A program made the position numbers and the translations under genes. Below are positions 24,549 through 35,464 of a stretch of 64,000 bases of DNA, in pieces. Under the pieces are notes generated by a model, which worked only from the letters and a program-made list of their open reading frames with translations, did not search any database and was not told the DNA's origin. The DNA lies in NCBI GenBank assembly GCA_951804985.1, contig OX638132.1:27548440-27612439 (forward strand), given 5' to 3'. Every line of letters starts with the position of its first letter. Position 1 is the first letter of the stretch. This DNA is from Dryomyza anilis. Lineage: Eukaryota; Arthropoda; Insecta; Diptera; Dryomyzidae.

Positions 24549-25476
24549 AATTTGGCTGAGAATTTTAAATTTAAAAAATTGTGTATACTTCACGTTGACT
24601 TAACTTAAAGAAGCGATATACGTTTTGTGAGTCATAATTATGGGTTATTTCCTTACTGTTTGGGGATTATTCCATTGAAATAAATTTGGAGGATCAAATT
24701 TGGACATTCTTTCATTTGTTGTTTAGTTTCAATAATTTCATTTTTTTTCGTTGTATATAATCTATAAAATTTAGGACCTATTGTATTTTTGAATTGAGTC
24801 CTGTATTATATTTCCGTGCACTATTTTAATATTGTTTTTTCATACATTTTTATTTTATTTTGCCTTATACTAAAACTGAAAGAATATATTCAGTTTGGAA
24901 GGCCGTTTATCGACCAACTTATTCGTTTGTGGTAACATTCGAATAAGTGTTACAGCAACCTCTTGTGTCAATAGTAAGCATGCAGTTGTTGTAACCTCTA
25001 AACATAGTTGAAACAATCGAATTTTTTGGATTTCTGATTACCAAAAGTGCTTGGTTTGAAGAATTTATAATTTAATTTAGTATTTTTCAAAGTTATGACA
25101 ACCGAAGTAATGATAGAAATAAATTAATAATAGGGCAACCGAAAATATGCCTTTTCATATTTTCTCCTTCAACTAAAAAATATTCCAATAACATTAAATT
25201 AATATGGTCATCAAAATATGAATAGAATATGTGAAATTGCATATTCATTTTTTTTTATTCAGTACTCTTACAGTTTGTAAGGTATTTTGTAGTTACTACG
25301 ACCGACTTTAATTTTTTGATTAGCCAATAATTTGATGATGTTTACTAACGAAGCAGAGAAAAACTTTAATTTGTGACAAAAACCACATAAAACAAACACG
25401 AAAAAAAATCCGAAGAATTTGTTGTGACTACCCATCATCATTATAATAATCACCACGCAACCTCAAACTCAATGAG

Positions 25477-25614
25477 CTTTCGGTGATGCTGCGTCCGGCC
25501 CCGTACGCAGCTCTTCTGTTAAACGCGATCTGTCGTCGACACGAACGTGCGCGAATTTATTGTCGTCGTCAACGCCGCCGCGGCGTCATCGTGCGTCGTC
25601 CCTGGAAATCAAAC
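25477..25614 (+). CDS. SNF4Agamma: SNF4Agamma Ser/Arg-rich exon, 3' limit uncertain
   Basis: Entered after AG at 25,475-25,476 with the one base carried from the 49-base exon, the frame reads AFGDAASGPVRSSSVKRD and on through SSTPPRRHRASSLEIKR. This is a Ser-rich, codon-biased segment typical of AMPK gamma N-terminal extensions. The frame meets TAA at 25,617-25,619. A donor-like GT at 25,615 (gttaaa, weak) would leave one base and make a 72-bp intron ending ttag at 25,686. That join continues into a frame reading PPFYVTAALLFESCR but stops at TGA 25,776-25,778, not in the frame of the conserved WWARATY exon. The acceptor is also weak (no clear pyrimidine tract). Coding here is likely; the exact structure is unresolved (see findings). 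Confidence 0.5.
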
Positions 25615-25686
25615 GTTAAACAGCTGTTGCCGAACAGATTCGGCTGCCGTTGCCATCGCCATTTCCGTTTTCGTGTAGTCAGTTAG

Positions 25687-25879
25687 GTGGGCCGCCGTTC
25701 TATGTTACAGCTGCACTTCTATTCGAATCATGCCGGTCGTCTGGTGCTCGGCGGTGGCACCAACGCCACGGATGCTGATGTTTGGTGGGCGCGTGCCACA
25801 TACCCCGTGGAGAGCATCAAAGAGTTCGAACAAGTGTCCGAGGCCTGGAAGAAGTGTTTGGCGGAGTTACTGAAAAAAG
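25687..25879 (+). CDS. SNF4Agamma: SNF4Agamma exon preceding CBS1
   Basis: The frame reads GGTNATDADVWWARATYP and then IKEFEQVSEAWKKCLAELLKK. It ends at 25,879 with one base that joins the next exon to give KKEEDDSQ, the linker before CBS1. The donor is GTCTAT, weak but the only one in phase. TAG at 25,684-25,686 closes the frame upstream, so either translation begins at ATG 25,702 (poor context) or the exon starts at 25,687 or 25,711 after an AG. The 3' two thirds are confident from phase and from continuity with the CBS core; the 5' limit is not. Confidence 0.75.
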
Positions 25880-25997
25880 GTCTATAGCGACTACTGCATA
25901 TTTTATGAGTGTTTTTCGAAAGACCAATATTATAATTATTTTATTTTTTAAATATTTTTTTCAATGTTATTTTGACCAAAATTTTCTCCATTTCCAG

Positions 25998-26288
25998 AAG
26001 AGGATGATTCGCAGATTTTTGTGAAATTCTTCCGCTTCCACAAGTGCTACGACCTGATACCGACTTCTGCAAAACTGGTCGTATTCGATACACAGCTGTT
26101 GGTGAAGAAGGCCTTTTATGCGCTCGTCTACAATGGAGTTCGTGCGGCGCCGCTGTGGGATTCACAGAAACAGCAGTTCGTCGGTATGCTGACGATCACG
26201 GATTTTATAAAGATCCTGCAAATGTATTATAAGTCGCCTAATTCGTCGATGGAGCAATTGGAGGAGCACAAGTTAGACACATGGAGAA
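25998..26288 (+). CDS. SNF4Agamma: SNF4Agamma exon with CBS1
   Basis: The acceptor is ctccatttccag and the donor GTAAGT (26,289). It encodes [18 protein letters not shown] followed by the complete CBS1 unit, including [10 protein letters not shown] (Arg equivalent to mammalian gamma1 Arg70), GMLTITDF (ribose-contact Asp) and the linker [11 protein letters not shown] seen in all AMPK gamma proteins. The unit is about 96 residues. One base is left over and joins GT at 29,214 to give Ser. The downstream intron is 2.9 kb and carries a LINE relic in reverse orientation. Confidence 0.96.
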
Positions 26289-26479
26289 GTAAGTCTAGCC
26301 ATACAATTTTATGTTTAAAAGTTAAACGGTCTGAAAAGGTTGTCGATTTTGGCAAAGGTTTAATTCTCTGGTAAACCGTATAAATTTATTGCTTTTTATA
26401 TCTTAAATTAAAAAAAAGGTCGAGGCAACGCAATTTTTTTATAAATCTCAGTGCAATGCAATGCAATGCACAGTGTTGA

Positions 26480-27640
26480 TAGAGGAAATTATTATAGGTT
26501 ATAGACATTTCGGTGGATGCACTCTTTGAATTTGCCAATATCAACAATTTCGGTAAAAACAGACGCAGGGAGATTGTTCCAGAAACGTATCGTGCGACTG
26601 AAGTACACATTTTCGCTGTGTTTTTGTTGAGGCCCGAGTGGCCGGATTAGAACGTGAGAAAACACGACCTGGTGGAAGCAGGTCATGTATTTTCCCTGAG
26701 GCATTTGCCCGCTTTTTTCGACACTTCAAATAAATGATCGTATCAACGGAGACTACATTGATTTGAAATGCCCCGAACGTCATGAGGAGCTGACTTCGCA
26801 TATCCACAGCACCCATATTGAGCACTCTGTCGTGTAGGGTATGTTGAAAGAGTCACGCAATGCGTTTTCGCGCATTTCTTCAACAGATGGACAGATATAT
26901 TATCTGGGTAAATCCATTCCTTTGTGGAACAGCAGACACTATCAGGTCTTGCTTGCATTAAAATCAACTCTATTTGCATGACTCCACTCGGAGATTGATT
27001 TAAGGTCAATTTTGAGTGTGTTATTCATAGTGCGTCTTTTACACTCAATTTCCAAAGAGTTTGGGCGCTATTTGCACGAATTTAAATGACAAATATTACT
27101 GTCATCTGCAAAGAAATGGATAGGGTTCGGGGTCTATGACAGAAGATCATTGATAAGTAACAGAAATATGGACGGGGATAGGACGGAACCCAGGAAGGAA
27201 CACCATTCAAAACTCGTATTGAACGACCCTAGAGAAAACTCGATATCCATTGAGTAAAAGAATCACAAACACATATGCAATTATTTTTGAGGCGATCAAA
27301 AGCCTTGGAAATATCCAGAGCAACAACCTTACTCTCCCCGAAAGGGTGAACACAATTATTCCACTTTTCGGAGAGGTACATCTGGTCCTACGGAAATCAT
27401 ATTGCCGATCATTGTGCTCCAGATAGTGCATACGATGGTAGTTTAATACGCTTTTCGTTACCTTGTAGAGCGCAGAGCATATTGCAATGGGTCGGTAATT
27501 TTCAGGGTTCCTATCCTCGCCAGGGTTCGTATCTTCGAAACTGTCTGGACTTTGGCAACATTCCAATAAGATGGAAAAACTCCTATCGTCAGGCAATGGT
27601 GCGCATTTCTTCAACACATGGACAGATATGCCATCTGGCC
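26480..27640 (-). pseudogene. Non-LTR retrotransposon relic (reverse transcriptase region)
   Basis: Minus-strand fragments of a Jockey-type LINE: NPENYRPIAICSALYKV and LNYHRMHYLEHNDRQYDFRR at 27,400-27,530 (reverse transcriptase), then a degraded middle, then NVYFSRTIRFWNNLPASVF near 26,550 (C-terminal end of the polyprotein). The segment between is missing or shifted; many stops. It sits in the SNF4Agamma intron opposite to the gene. Confidence 0.78.
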
Positions 27641-28104
27641 CTTGAGACTTTGTTAATATAGTTAGGACCTTTTTGACTACTCAAGTTCAAAAATGTTGTT
27701 TGGCTTTGCATAACAAAGAAATAACGTCGACGACGGGCAGTGGTTGAACTATCTAGAAGGTTTGAATTATTTCAAGAGATTTGCTTTATCAACCGGGTCA
27801 GTTAAGGTCTAAACATTCATAATAAGAGTTGGAATAGGTGATATCGTATGATCTTCACCCTTTTTACAAATAACCAGACATTCATCAATATGATTAATTT
27901 ATTCATAAATATTATGAATTTCTTCACCAACTACCAGATTCATCATATTGATACCACCGTTCATTAAACTTTTGAACATCATTGTGAAGAACGAAATATT
28001 CAATACAATGAATTTGAATATTGATTAATATAATCATAATAGTTATGAATAACTTAAAATTTTATTTTTTATTCACGCTTTTCGCCAATGCAAATGGAGT
28101 AGAT

Positions 28105-28220
28105 TTGTAAATTTTGGGGAGTAGAAATGAATAAAAGGGAGTAGAATTGCAAAATGAAGTACATATGATATAAAAGGTGTAGAAAGGAATACATTTGATA
28201 AAAAGGGAGTAAAAATGTGC
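28105..28220. repeat. Degenerate gggagtagaa tandem repeat
   Basis: About five imperfect units of 17-25 bp around gggagtagaaatgaataaaa; similar agatctactccgatcgga motifs recur at 28,790-28,840. Confidence 0.5.
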
Positions 28221-29213
28221 ATTATGCCTGAATTTCACTATGTCATTTTGTGTCATATTTGTTTTCTTTACATTGTGATTGCAACGCAGAAACAGTCAAA
28301 AATTAAATATTCACTATCCATGTCAAACAAAATTAAAATACCATGTAGGCCTTTTTTAAAACATTTGACATGTCGATAAACATCAAATTTCAGACATTTT
28401 CAAACATGAATCTAACAAAATGACATAGTGAAACAAACCATTAGTGTATTAGATTTCATATAAATTAATAGATACATATGTCAATTTTTAACATATTCAT
28501 TAATTTCTTATTCCATGGGTGTTCTATAATGCTGATGTATACATTGTGGGTCGTTCTAGAGTTGGCGTGTATCTGGAATACCCAATGATACGTGGTGCTT
28601 TCAATATTACCTGAAAAAAGTTGATACAAACGTATATTTAATTTTATTATTTAAATTTAAGGACCAGAGCAAAAAGATAATATTCATATTACAGATTACT
28701 TCAGTTTATTAGGGAAATTATAATATTCGCATTTTATTTTGGGGGCTAAGAAATTTTTCTCATAAAATTAGGAAATTTTTGGAAAGGAGTAGATTTTAAA
28801 AATACAAATGAAATGGAGCAGATCTACTCCGATCGGAGTAGAATGAGAAAACTGCTGAGAAGTACGACAAATAATGAATGAAAATTAAATATTTTGATTA
28901 AAATTTGTTATGCATTCTTCTTTTTTTATGTGTTATTAGTAGTAACTACTATGCTCTGAATAATTTCAAACAAAATTGTCTAAAAAGAACATCAATATTT
29001 TGCTAGTTTCGATTCAATTATCTTAAAAACTAATTGGAATATTAGAATTCATTAGCATATTAAAATTAGTCTTGACAATTGAAAGTAAAATTGCGTTTAA
29101 GGTTTTTTGTAAAACTGTTGGATAGTGATATTAGTCTCTGGAATTCAATTTTTTGTTTACCGTTCTGAATAACCCCACTTACAAATCCATTTATTTTTTT
29201 ACCTTTGCCACAG

Positions 29214-29392
29214 GTGTTCTCCACAACCAAGTAATGCCTTTAGTTAGTATCGGACCGGATGCATCTCTCTACGATGCGATCAAGATTTTGATCCACAACA
29301 GAATACATCGATTGCCAGTCATCGATCCGGCGACGGGAAACGTCCTATACATTTTGACACACAAACGTATTTTGCGGTTTCTCTTCTTATAC
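29214..29392 (+). CDS. SNF4Agamma: SNF4Agamma exon with CBS2
   Basis: The acceptor is cctttgccacag and the donor GTAAGT at 29,393. It reads [20 protein letters not shown] and continues through [10 protein letters not shown] and [15 protein letters not shown]. This is CBS2, with the His-Arg pair that contacts AMP phosphate in mammalian gamma1 (His151/Arg152 equivalents) and Arg in place of the usual ribose-binding Asp. It leaves phase 0. The 76-bp intron that follows ends gcgctacag. Confidence 0.97.
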
Positions 29393-29468
29393 GTAAGTCT
29401 TACAAAAGAGTCTACTACTTATTTGACAAATATTTACAATTTTTTAATGTTCCTCTTCTGCGCTACAG

Positions 29469-29672
29469 ATTAACGAACTACCAAAGCCATCGTACATGCA
29501 GAAGAAGCTGCGCGATCTGAAGATCGGCAGTTACGAAAACATCGAGACCGCAGATGAACACACAAGCATCATCACAGCGCTGAAGAAGTTCGTCGAGCGG
29601 CGAGTCTCCGCACTGCCGCTGGTCGATGCCGAAGGTCGTCTGGTCGATATCTATGCCAAGTTCGATGTTATT
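29469..29672 (+). CDS. SNF4Agamma: SNF4Agamma exon with CBS3
   Basis: A 68-codon, phase-0 exon with acceptor ctacag and donor GTAAGT. It starts [20 protein letters not shown] and carries the CBS3 core [17 protein letters not shown] and DIYAKFDVI (ribose-contact Asp). The following intron is only 65 bp. Strong identity with the AMPK gamma family leaves no real alternative. Confidence 0.97.
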
Positions 29673-29737
29673 GTAAGTTGTCTGGGGAAATTTTGTAATA
29701 GCTAAAGCAATATAAATGGCTTTGTTTTGATTCACAG

Positions 29738-30454
29738 AACCTCGCCGCGGAGAAAACCTACAATGACCTGAATATTTCGCTGCGCAAGGCCAACGAGCAC
29801 CGCAACGAGTGGTTCGAGGGCGTTCAGAAATGCAATCTGGACGAGAGTCTCTACACCGTCATGGAGCGCATTGTACGCGCCGAAGTGCATCGCCTGGTGG
29901 TGGTCGACGAGCATCAGAAAGTCATTGGCATCATCTCACTATCCGACATACTGCTATATTTGGTGCTGCGGCCGAGCGGCGAGGGTCTGGGCACCGGTTG
30001 TTCCGAAAGCTCGCTGCGCGCATCCGATCCCATTTTGCAACGCAAGTCATCCGTCGATGCAGACGTGGACACAGACGAGAAATCAGCCTCGGCAGGTGGC
30101 TCAGGCTGCCGCAGTCTCATCGAAGATATTCCAGAGGAGGAGTTGTTGCCGCCCGCCGCAACGGCGCAGGATGACAGTGACAATAATAAGCCGGCGAGTG
30201 AGGACAAAGTGAACAACAACCATGACGATGAGCCGCCGCAACAACTGAGCGATGGTGATGATGGCGATGATGATGCGTCGGATGTTATCAGCGGCCGTAC
30301 TGCTGACTTGATAGAAAATTGTGATGATGAGCTGAAGACACGCCCGAACACAGCAGCTCAGCCAGCGGATGATAATGAGTTGGCAGCGACGGCGGCTTCA
30401 ACGCTTAATCAAGGGGTGCCAAGCGCGCGGGAGGTGGCGCTTGTTAGTGAATAA
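29738..30454 (+). CDS. SNF4Agamma: SNF4Agamma last exon: CBS4 and acidic tail
   Basis: The acceptor is ttgattcacag. It begins [20 protein letters not shown], then [20 protein letters not shown] and the CBS4 core [30 protein letters not shown] (His298/Arg299 and Asp317 equivalents). After RPSGEG there is a tail of about 150 residues, disordered and rich in Ser, Asp, Glu and Ala, including [10 protein letters not shown]. The insect protein is longer than mammalian gamma1, which ends shortly after CBS4. Stop TAA is at 30,452-30,454. An AATAAA overlaps the stop, but a better-placed signal lies near 31,000. Confidence 0.96.
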   Translation, partial: NLAAEKTYNDLNISLRKANEHRNEWFEGVQKCNLDESLYTVMERIVRAEVHRLVVVDEHQKVIGIISLSDILLYLVLRPSGEGLGTGCSESSLRASDPILQRKSSVDADVDTDEKSASAGGSGCRSLIEDIPEEELLPPAATAQDDSDNNKPASEDKVNNNHDDEPPQQLSDGDDGDDDASDVISGRTADLIENCDDELKTRPNTAAQPADDNELAATAASTLNQGVPSAREVALVSE

Positions 30455-30999
30455 ATTTTACAAGAAATTACTGGTTAAACTTACCTTTAAACTACGTTTA
30501 AAAACATTAACAACTAACTACAAAATATTTCAAAACACAAGCAAACTATGCAAAGAAAACAATAACAGTTTAAATCAGTTAAGAATAGCAAACAATTACT
30601 TTACAAATTATTACTATAAATATTAATTATTATAAAATTTAAATTATAAATCTTTAAATTATATATTTTACGCTGTTTTTCTGCTAGATGTTGCTTTGTT
30701 TAGATTTAGAATTCTTTAATATTTTTAATTAAGTGTAACTGAAAACAAATGCAAACAAATTGTTTTAATTTAAGTAGAAATAACAAATTATAAAACAGCT
30801 TCTTCTGTAAAAAGGAAAAAAATATAAGAATACAAACATACAAAATCAAACAATTATTTAATTATCAAAAATACAATATTTTATTCATGATTTGCAGCGA
30901 AAAGAAAACGTTAAACTTTCCATATAAAATTATGATTATGCAATAAGAATAATAAGATCTATAAAAAAAGCATAAAATGTAATATATAAGAGATATTTA

Positions 31000-31005
31000 A
31001 ATAAA
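31000..31005 (+). terminator. Candidate poly(A) signal of SNF4Agamma
   Basis: AATAAA about 545 bases after the stop codon, within an AT-rich stretch. Several other AATAAA-like hexamers occur between 30,450 and 31,060, so this is a candidate and not a determined site. Confidence 0.35.
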
Positions 31006-31699
31006 ATACAATTTTAAAAATAATTTAAACAAATTCATTGTGTAATTTATAAACAGGAATCCAATATAAATCGTTTTATACCGCTCTTACATTTTTTTAA
31101 TTTAAACTATTATTCAAATAGTTTAGTTAATTGCTTGGCTAAAGTTTACTTAATGGACGAGGTAAAATTAATAATTTAATCGGCAAGACGACGCACACTG
31201 GTTTAAAAGTGAGAAAAGCTGCCAAAAACTCAAATTTATTTAGAATGCAAGCCATAAATACGTCCAAGAAAAAAATTACAGTTTTTCAGATATTAGCTCT
31301 CAAGGTATTTACTTTTTTCTTAATTGAGTACGTTTTGATTTTAAAATTACTGCTAACCCAACTAGAACAAAATACGAAATGTTATCTTTGCGACTATCGT
31401 TTTTCAGGTGACTTAAAGGTTCTTACAAAAGTTAAACAACTTTCTGAAGATGCCTTTTAATCGTTGACTTAAACATAACTTTTTAGTTATCTTTTCAAGA
31501 GCTAAAAGGCATCAAAAAAAGCGGACATACGTAAGTCTTTCCGATACCCTTTAATTCACTTTTACGACAACATTCGGATATCGTTAACTTTCTAATGTTA
31601 GCATAAAGTTAGGTTTTGGGTATCGTTTGTCTGGTTGGGAATGTACACACAATATATTATTTTATGATAATTATATAAATAGATGTTTTAGAGGCATAT

Positions 31700-31990
31700 A
31701 ATAAGGACTGCGCCACGAAAAAATTGCTCACACATTTTAACTGTATCTTCTTTATGCCCGTTTTAGGCCGACTAGCCTCCTGCCACTATAGTAAAACGAC
31801 CTTTAATTGGAACACGTCATTTTGGTGCTTCGAATTGCAAATCAACCCAATGGTCCAAAACTCATGCCAATTGAATGGGTACTGTATATTTGTCAAAAGG
31901 AAAAATAAATGCACTGTCATTCAAGATTTCAGTTGAAAATGGTTTGCAGCATCCGGACGGGAGTCCTAAACTACAGTAAAGGTATTAATG
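31700..31990 (+). pseudogene. Tc1-type transposase fragment, copy 3
   Basis: LASCHYSKTTFNW at about 31,774-31,812 corresponds to the second catalytic block of the transposase in copies 1 and 2. The downstream bases gtttgcagcatccgg match those at 13,190. Only a fragment remains, in the intergenic region after SNF4Agamma. Confidence 0.6.
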
Positions 31991-32070
31991 CTACCTTCAA
32001 TCAATCAATCAATCCTTCAAAAGTATTAATGGAGGGACTTTTTTAAAGAATAAATAAATGTGTAAAAAAG

Positions 32071-32212
32071 ATAGCGTCGGTAGCTCAGTGGTTAGTGCGT
32101 TGAACTGCTAGCCGAAAAGTCCCAAGTTCAAGTCAGGACTGGGACTAACAATATCTTTTCATAGAAAACATTTTTCTATACCACGCTACCTCTCGGCAGT
32201 CAATTGCAAACT
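32071..32212 (+). mobile_element. tRNA-derived SINE, family 1, copy 5, truncated
   Basis: Head ggtagctcagtggttagtgc and the first body part to ctctcggcagtcaattgcaaa; the 3' half is missing. Confidence 0.83.
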
Positions 32213-32466
32213 GTACAAAAATAAAATTGTTGTTTCTGAAAAACTACATAAATTTACAGCATAATTTGAATGCATTTGTATTAAAAGTGTTAATTTATAC
32301 ATCCCCTAATATGTAGATAAATTACTACATATGTTTTAAATTTTACTACATACTGTATTTTTAAGCAAAAGTTGAAGTATTCAATATTACTATATTCTGA
32401 ATTTATTTAAAATTCGAAAATATTAGACTCTCAAAAACTATTGTTGTTATTCATTTAACTTACTTA

Positions 32467-34390
32467 CACAGAAAAAAATATTGTACGTATATATAACAAT
32501 TGATATTAATAGCCAAGAAAATCGTATTCCAATTAAAAATATGAATGTATTTACTAATTAATTAATTGTATTTACACATTTTTTTAATTAAAATATTAAT
32601 AGGAATTAATTTAATACAATTTCAATACAACTAAATCTTTAATAGTATTAACTACTTTTATTTGTTACTTTTGATTTATTCATTTTCTTAAATTGCAACA
32701 TTGATTTTTTCTTCTGGATTTCATATTGTTTTTTGTTTGTGCTTCGGCGGCGTCGTTCAGTTTCTTCTAACATTATTTCTTCTACGTTGCTATTTTAAAA
32801 CAGGATTGCCAGAATATCACAGCCCTAAATATCAAGTTATTTTCAAATTATTTAGATCGTCTTTGACACAACCATCTCTCAAATATTCGTCAAATACGAT
32901 AAATATTGCTAGCAACCATCTTTCAAATTTACGATTATTTATAGCAACCAATTAAACATCTAGGAAGATAGTTGATGAATATTTGGAAAAGGTACTCCAT
33001 TAGAATTCGCGGAGTAATTTTTATTGAATTGAAAGAAAATGAATCAAATTTATTTTTATTTATTCTAGAATTAAAACAGTATCCTGGTACATGGTACATC
33101 GTGGTCTTTTTAAATCCATCGAAAGCAAAATTGTACAACTACTTGAGATTTCTTCGCAGAAGAACCAAGTCCGACCGGCGACGCTATCATCAATGTAAAC
33201 TCTGAAAAGAATCATTTTTCATCACGTGTTGATAATTTAAATCACAGTATATTTTATTTCCACTTTTACCATTAAAATGTAATATTTGAGTGGGCACTTT
33301 TTACACCATTGAATTTACTTAATTGTTGTGTATAACTCGAGCGTAAGGAAAAAGTACGCCATTTTCCTTTTTTATTGTAGTCAAATGTCAAAATACCTTA
33401 AAAGTTTTCTTGCAAATGACGAAGAACTCAGGATGTTTGCTATTTGTTACAAGGCGCAAATTTAAAAGAATAGTTGCTGCAAGAATATCATAAACAATTG
33501 TTTTCTTAGTGTATATATTGAATTAAATTATTTTTATTTTCATATGTTTCTATTCGACAAATATTTTATTTAATTTAACAAAATTTTTAATTGATCCAAT
33601 TTCTATCGAATGAACTTTTTAATTGATGTTACTAATTAATTAGTTAATGATTTAAAAATTCCCAATAACAAATATAATCAATATGATAAAAAAATTAATT
33701 AATGTTTCTCCAATTAACATATTCTCATTATTACGAATATGGGATTCAATGCTACTAAAAGTTACATCGGCTGAGTTTCAATTAAAATTAATTGGATTGA
33801 TTAACATTTTAGTTATATTGTAATATTAAATAAGTATTTATACTGTTTGATATGCTTTGTAAAATTCTTTCAACCTAACGAATGTTTTACCGAAGTCAGT
33901 TTTCACAACTTCTACAGGTGGGCCAATTAATTGAGTCAAACATAAAATTTGATATTGGCTTTTTAATGATTCAATATGCAACAAAATGAGCATCATAAGC
34001 TGCTTGTTCAAATTCTTGACCTCAAAAATAAATTGAGCCCTTTAATGCTTTAATAACATAACATACACTAAATAATGTAATATTCTGTTTTAAAATCGCA
34101 ACGTAGAAGAAAATAATGTTAGAAGAAACTGAACGACGCCGCCGACGCACGAGACGCAAAAACAAAAAACAAAATGAAATCCAGAAGAAAAAAACAGTGT
34201 TGCAATTTAAGAAAATAAATAAATCAAAAGTAACAAATTAAAGTAGTTAATACTATTAAAGATTTAGTTGTATTGAAATTATATTAAATTAATTCCTATT
34301 AATATTTTAATTAAAAAAATTTGTAAATACAATTAATTAATTAGTAAATACATTCATATTTTTAATTCGAATACGATATTTTTTTCTGTG
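32467..34390. mobile_element. Foldback element with arms of about 330 bp
   Basis: The left arm (32,467-32,800) is repeated inverted at the right (about 34,085-34,390). The ends read CACAGAAAAAAATAT in both directions. The arms include an unusually GC-rich inner part (ggcggcgtcgttcagtttct). The 1.3-kb core has only short frames (one of 77 codons at 32,972) without recognisable domains. Confidence 0.75.
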
Positions 34391-34538
34391 TATATACTGT
34401 ATTTATATCAAATTAAAAAAAAAAAACTTGATAATGTTCTTCGTTATCTATACCAATGCAATTGAATAAAGTAAATTATTTAAACATTGTTTAATTTAGA
34501 TATGAAAATACTTGAAGTCTCCTTACTACAGTGTATAT

Positions 34539-35279
34539 TAGACTGATTCAAATTTGTATACAAAATTTAAAACTAATTTTTCTTTCCCTCCGCGTCGACT
34601 TTCTGAAACTAGGCTCTCTGCAACTAAGAAAAAGCCTTTAAAAACAAAATAAAATAGATCATGTGATGGTGTCCATTATTTTACTATCTACTAATAAGAC
34701 GATATCTGAAAAGATGAGTAAGACATATCATTTTTGTAGTATAGTAGACTGATGGCAACACTGTTTTTTCTACTTGTTACATTCGTTCTGACGTTCGCTA
34801 AATTCTTCCTTCTTCCTGTGTACAGCGATGGACTAAGACGTGTTTTTCGGCAACCAAGTTATTTCAATTTCACTTAATTATAATTAATCATTATCATTAT
34901 TTCTATTAAATAAAGAAGATATAAAAATTTTAAAGATAATTGCATGTGCAATAATACAAAAATGTTATTCCAAACTCATTAGAATAAAATTTGAAAAATT
35001 TCGACAGTTAAAATTACTTTAGTAAGAAAATGTTAACATTTTATGTGTTTGTCAAGCCATGAAACTGCAACGGTTAACTAAAATTTAATAATTTTCTTGA
35101 AGCAATAATAATTTAATTGAAAATGGTAGTTAAAAGTTCAAAAATGCCCTTTAAGCTCTTTGCGCAACATCAAAGGATCACTTTTATTTTGTTTTAAAGC
35201 CTTAGTTTTAGAGGTCCTAATTTCAGAAAGTCGACGCGGAACGAACCATTTTAACATTTTTGGATTTTGAATAAGTCTA
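34539..35279. mobile_element. TAGACT-ended inverted-repeat element
   Basis: The ends TAGACTGATTCAAA and, reversed, TAGACTTATTCAAAA are inverted. The inner blocks cgcgtcgactttctgaaa are repeated inverted at 34,592 and 35,224. About 740 bp, no ORF of note. Confidence 0.65.
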
Positions 35280-35287
35280 ATTTACCT

Positions 35288-35464
35288 ACACTCAGAAAAA
35301 ATAATCATAAAATATTTTCATAAAAACTCAAATAAATTTTATAGTATTTTGTAGTATTTAATAGGATTCACCGATTGAGTTAATAGTTTATCAATTGTCC
35401 GATCGTATTGACTAATTTTAATAGTAAAAACTATTAATTTTATGGTATGGTTTTACTGAGTGTA
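35288..35464. mobile_element. Copy of the 387-565 MITE family
   Basis: The ends ACACTCAGAAAAA and TTTTACTGAGTGT are inverted; the core attgactaattttaatagt is present. The last part of the core is duplicated at 35,510-35,572. Confidence 0.68.

Larger units (their letters stand above)
11019..25476 (+). other. SNF4Agamma intron, 14.5 kb
   Basis: Elements in order: MITE copy, Tc1-type relic, mariner foldback, hairpin MITE, 185-bp tandem units, piggyBac-like element, Tc1-type relic with SINE, MITE with SINE, GACA inverted repeat, and a MITE arm. 13,300-14,450, 15,460-16,560, 19,840-20,830 and 23,460-24,380 show no recognisable feature beyond short AT-rich frames. Confidence 0.65.
2241..30454 (+). 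other. SNF4Agamma: SNF4Agamma gene span (AMPK gamma subunit), spliced
   Basis: Whole-gene span; exons are listed separately. The product is the regulatory gamma subunit of AMP-activated protein kinase, the cytosolic energy sensor that binds AMP/ADP/ATP through four CBS motifs and controls the alpha catalytic subunit. Joining 25,687-25,879, 25,998-26,288, 29,214-29,392, 29,469-29,672 and 29,738-30,454 gives about 527 residues with every splice junction in phase. Nucleotide-contact motifs known from mammalian gamma are present: VRAAPLWD (CBS1), IHRLPVID (CBS2), VSALPLVD (CBS3) and VHRLVVVD (CBS4). The ribose-contact Asp is present in TITDF, AKFDV and SLSDI but is replaced in CBS2 (THKRI), as in other gamma subunits. 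Upstream exons add a Ser/Arg-rich N-terminal extension, so at least one long isoform is likely. A shorter isoform starting near 25.7 kb is possible but unproven. Exons 5' of 2,241 cannot be excluded. Confidence 0.93.

Noticed and set aside
29914..30351. 145-codon minus-strand ORF
   Set aside because: Ser-rich shadow of the acidic tail of SNF4Agamma.
30450..30455. Poly(A) signal overlapping the SNF4Agamma stop
   Set aside because: Chance AATAAA formed by the stop codon context; too close to the stop to serve as the main signal.
31724..31936. Independent small gene
   Set aside because: LASCHYSK and flanks match Tc1-type transposase; a relic, not a host gene.
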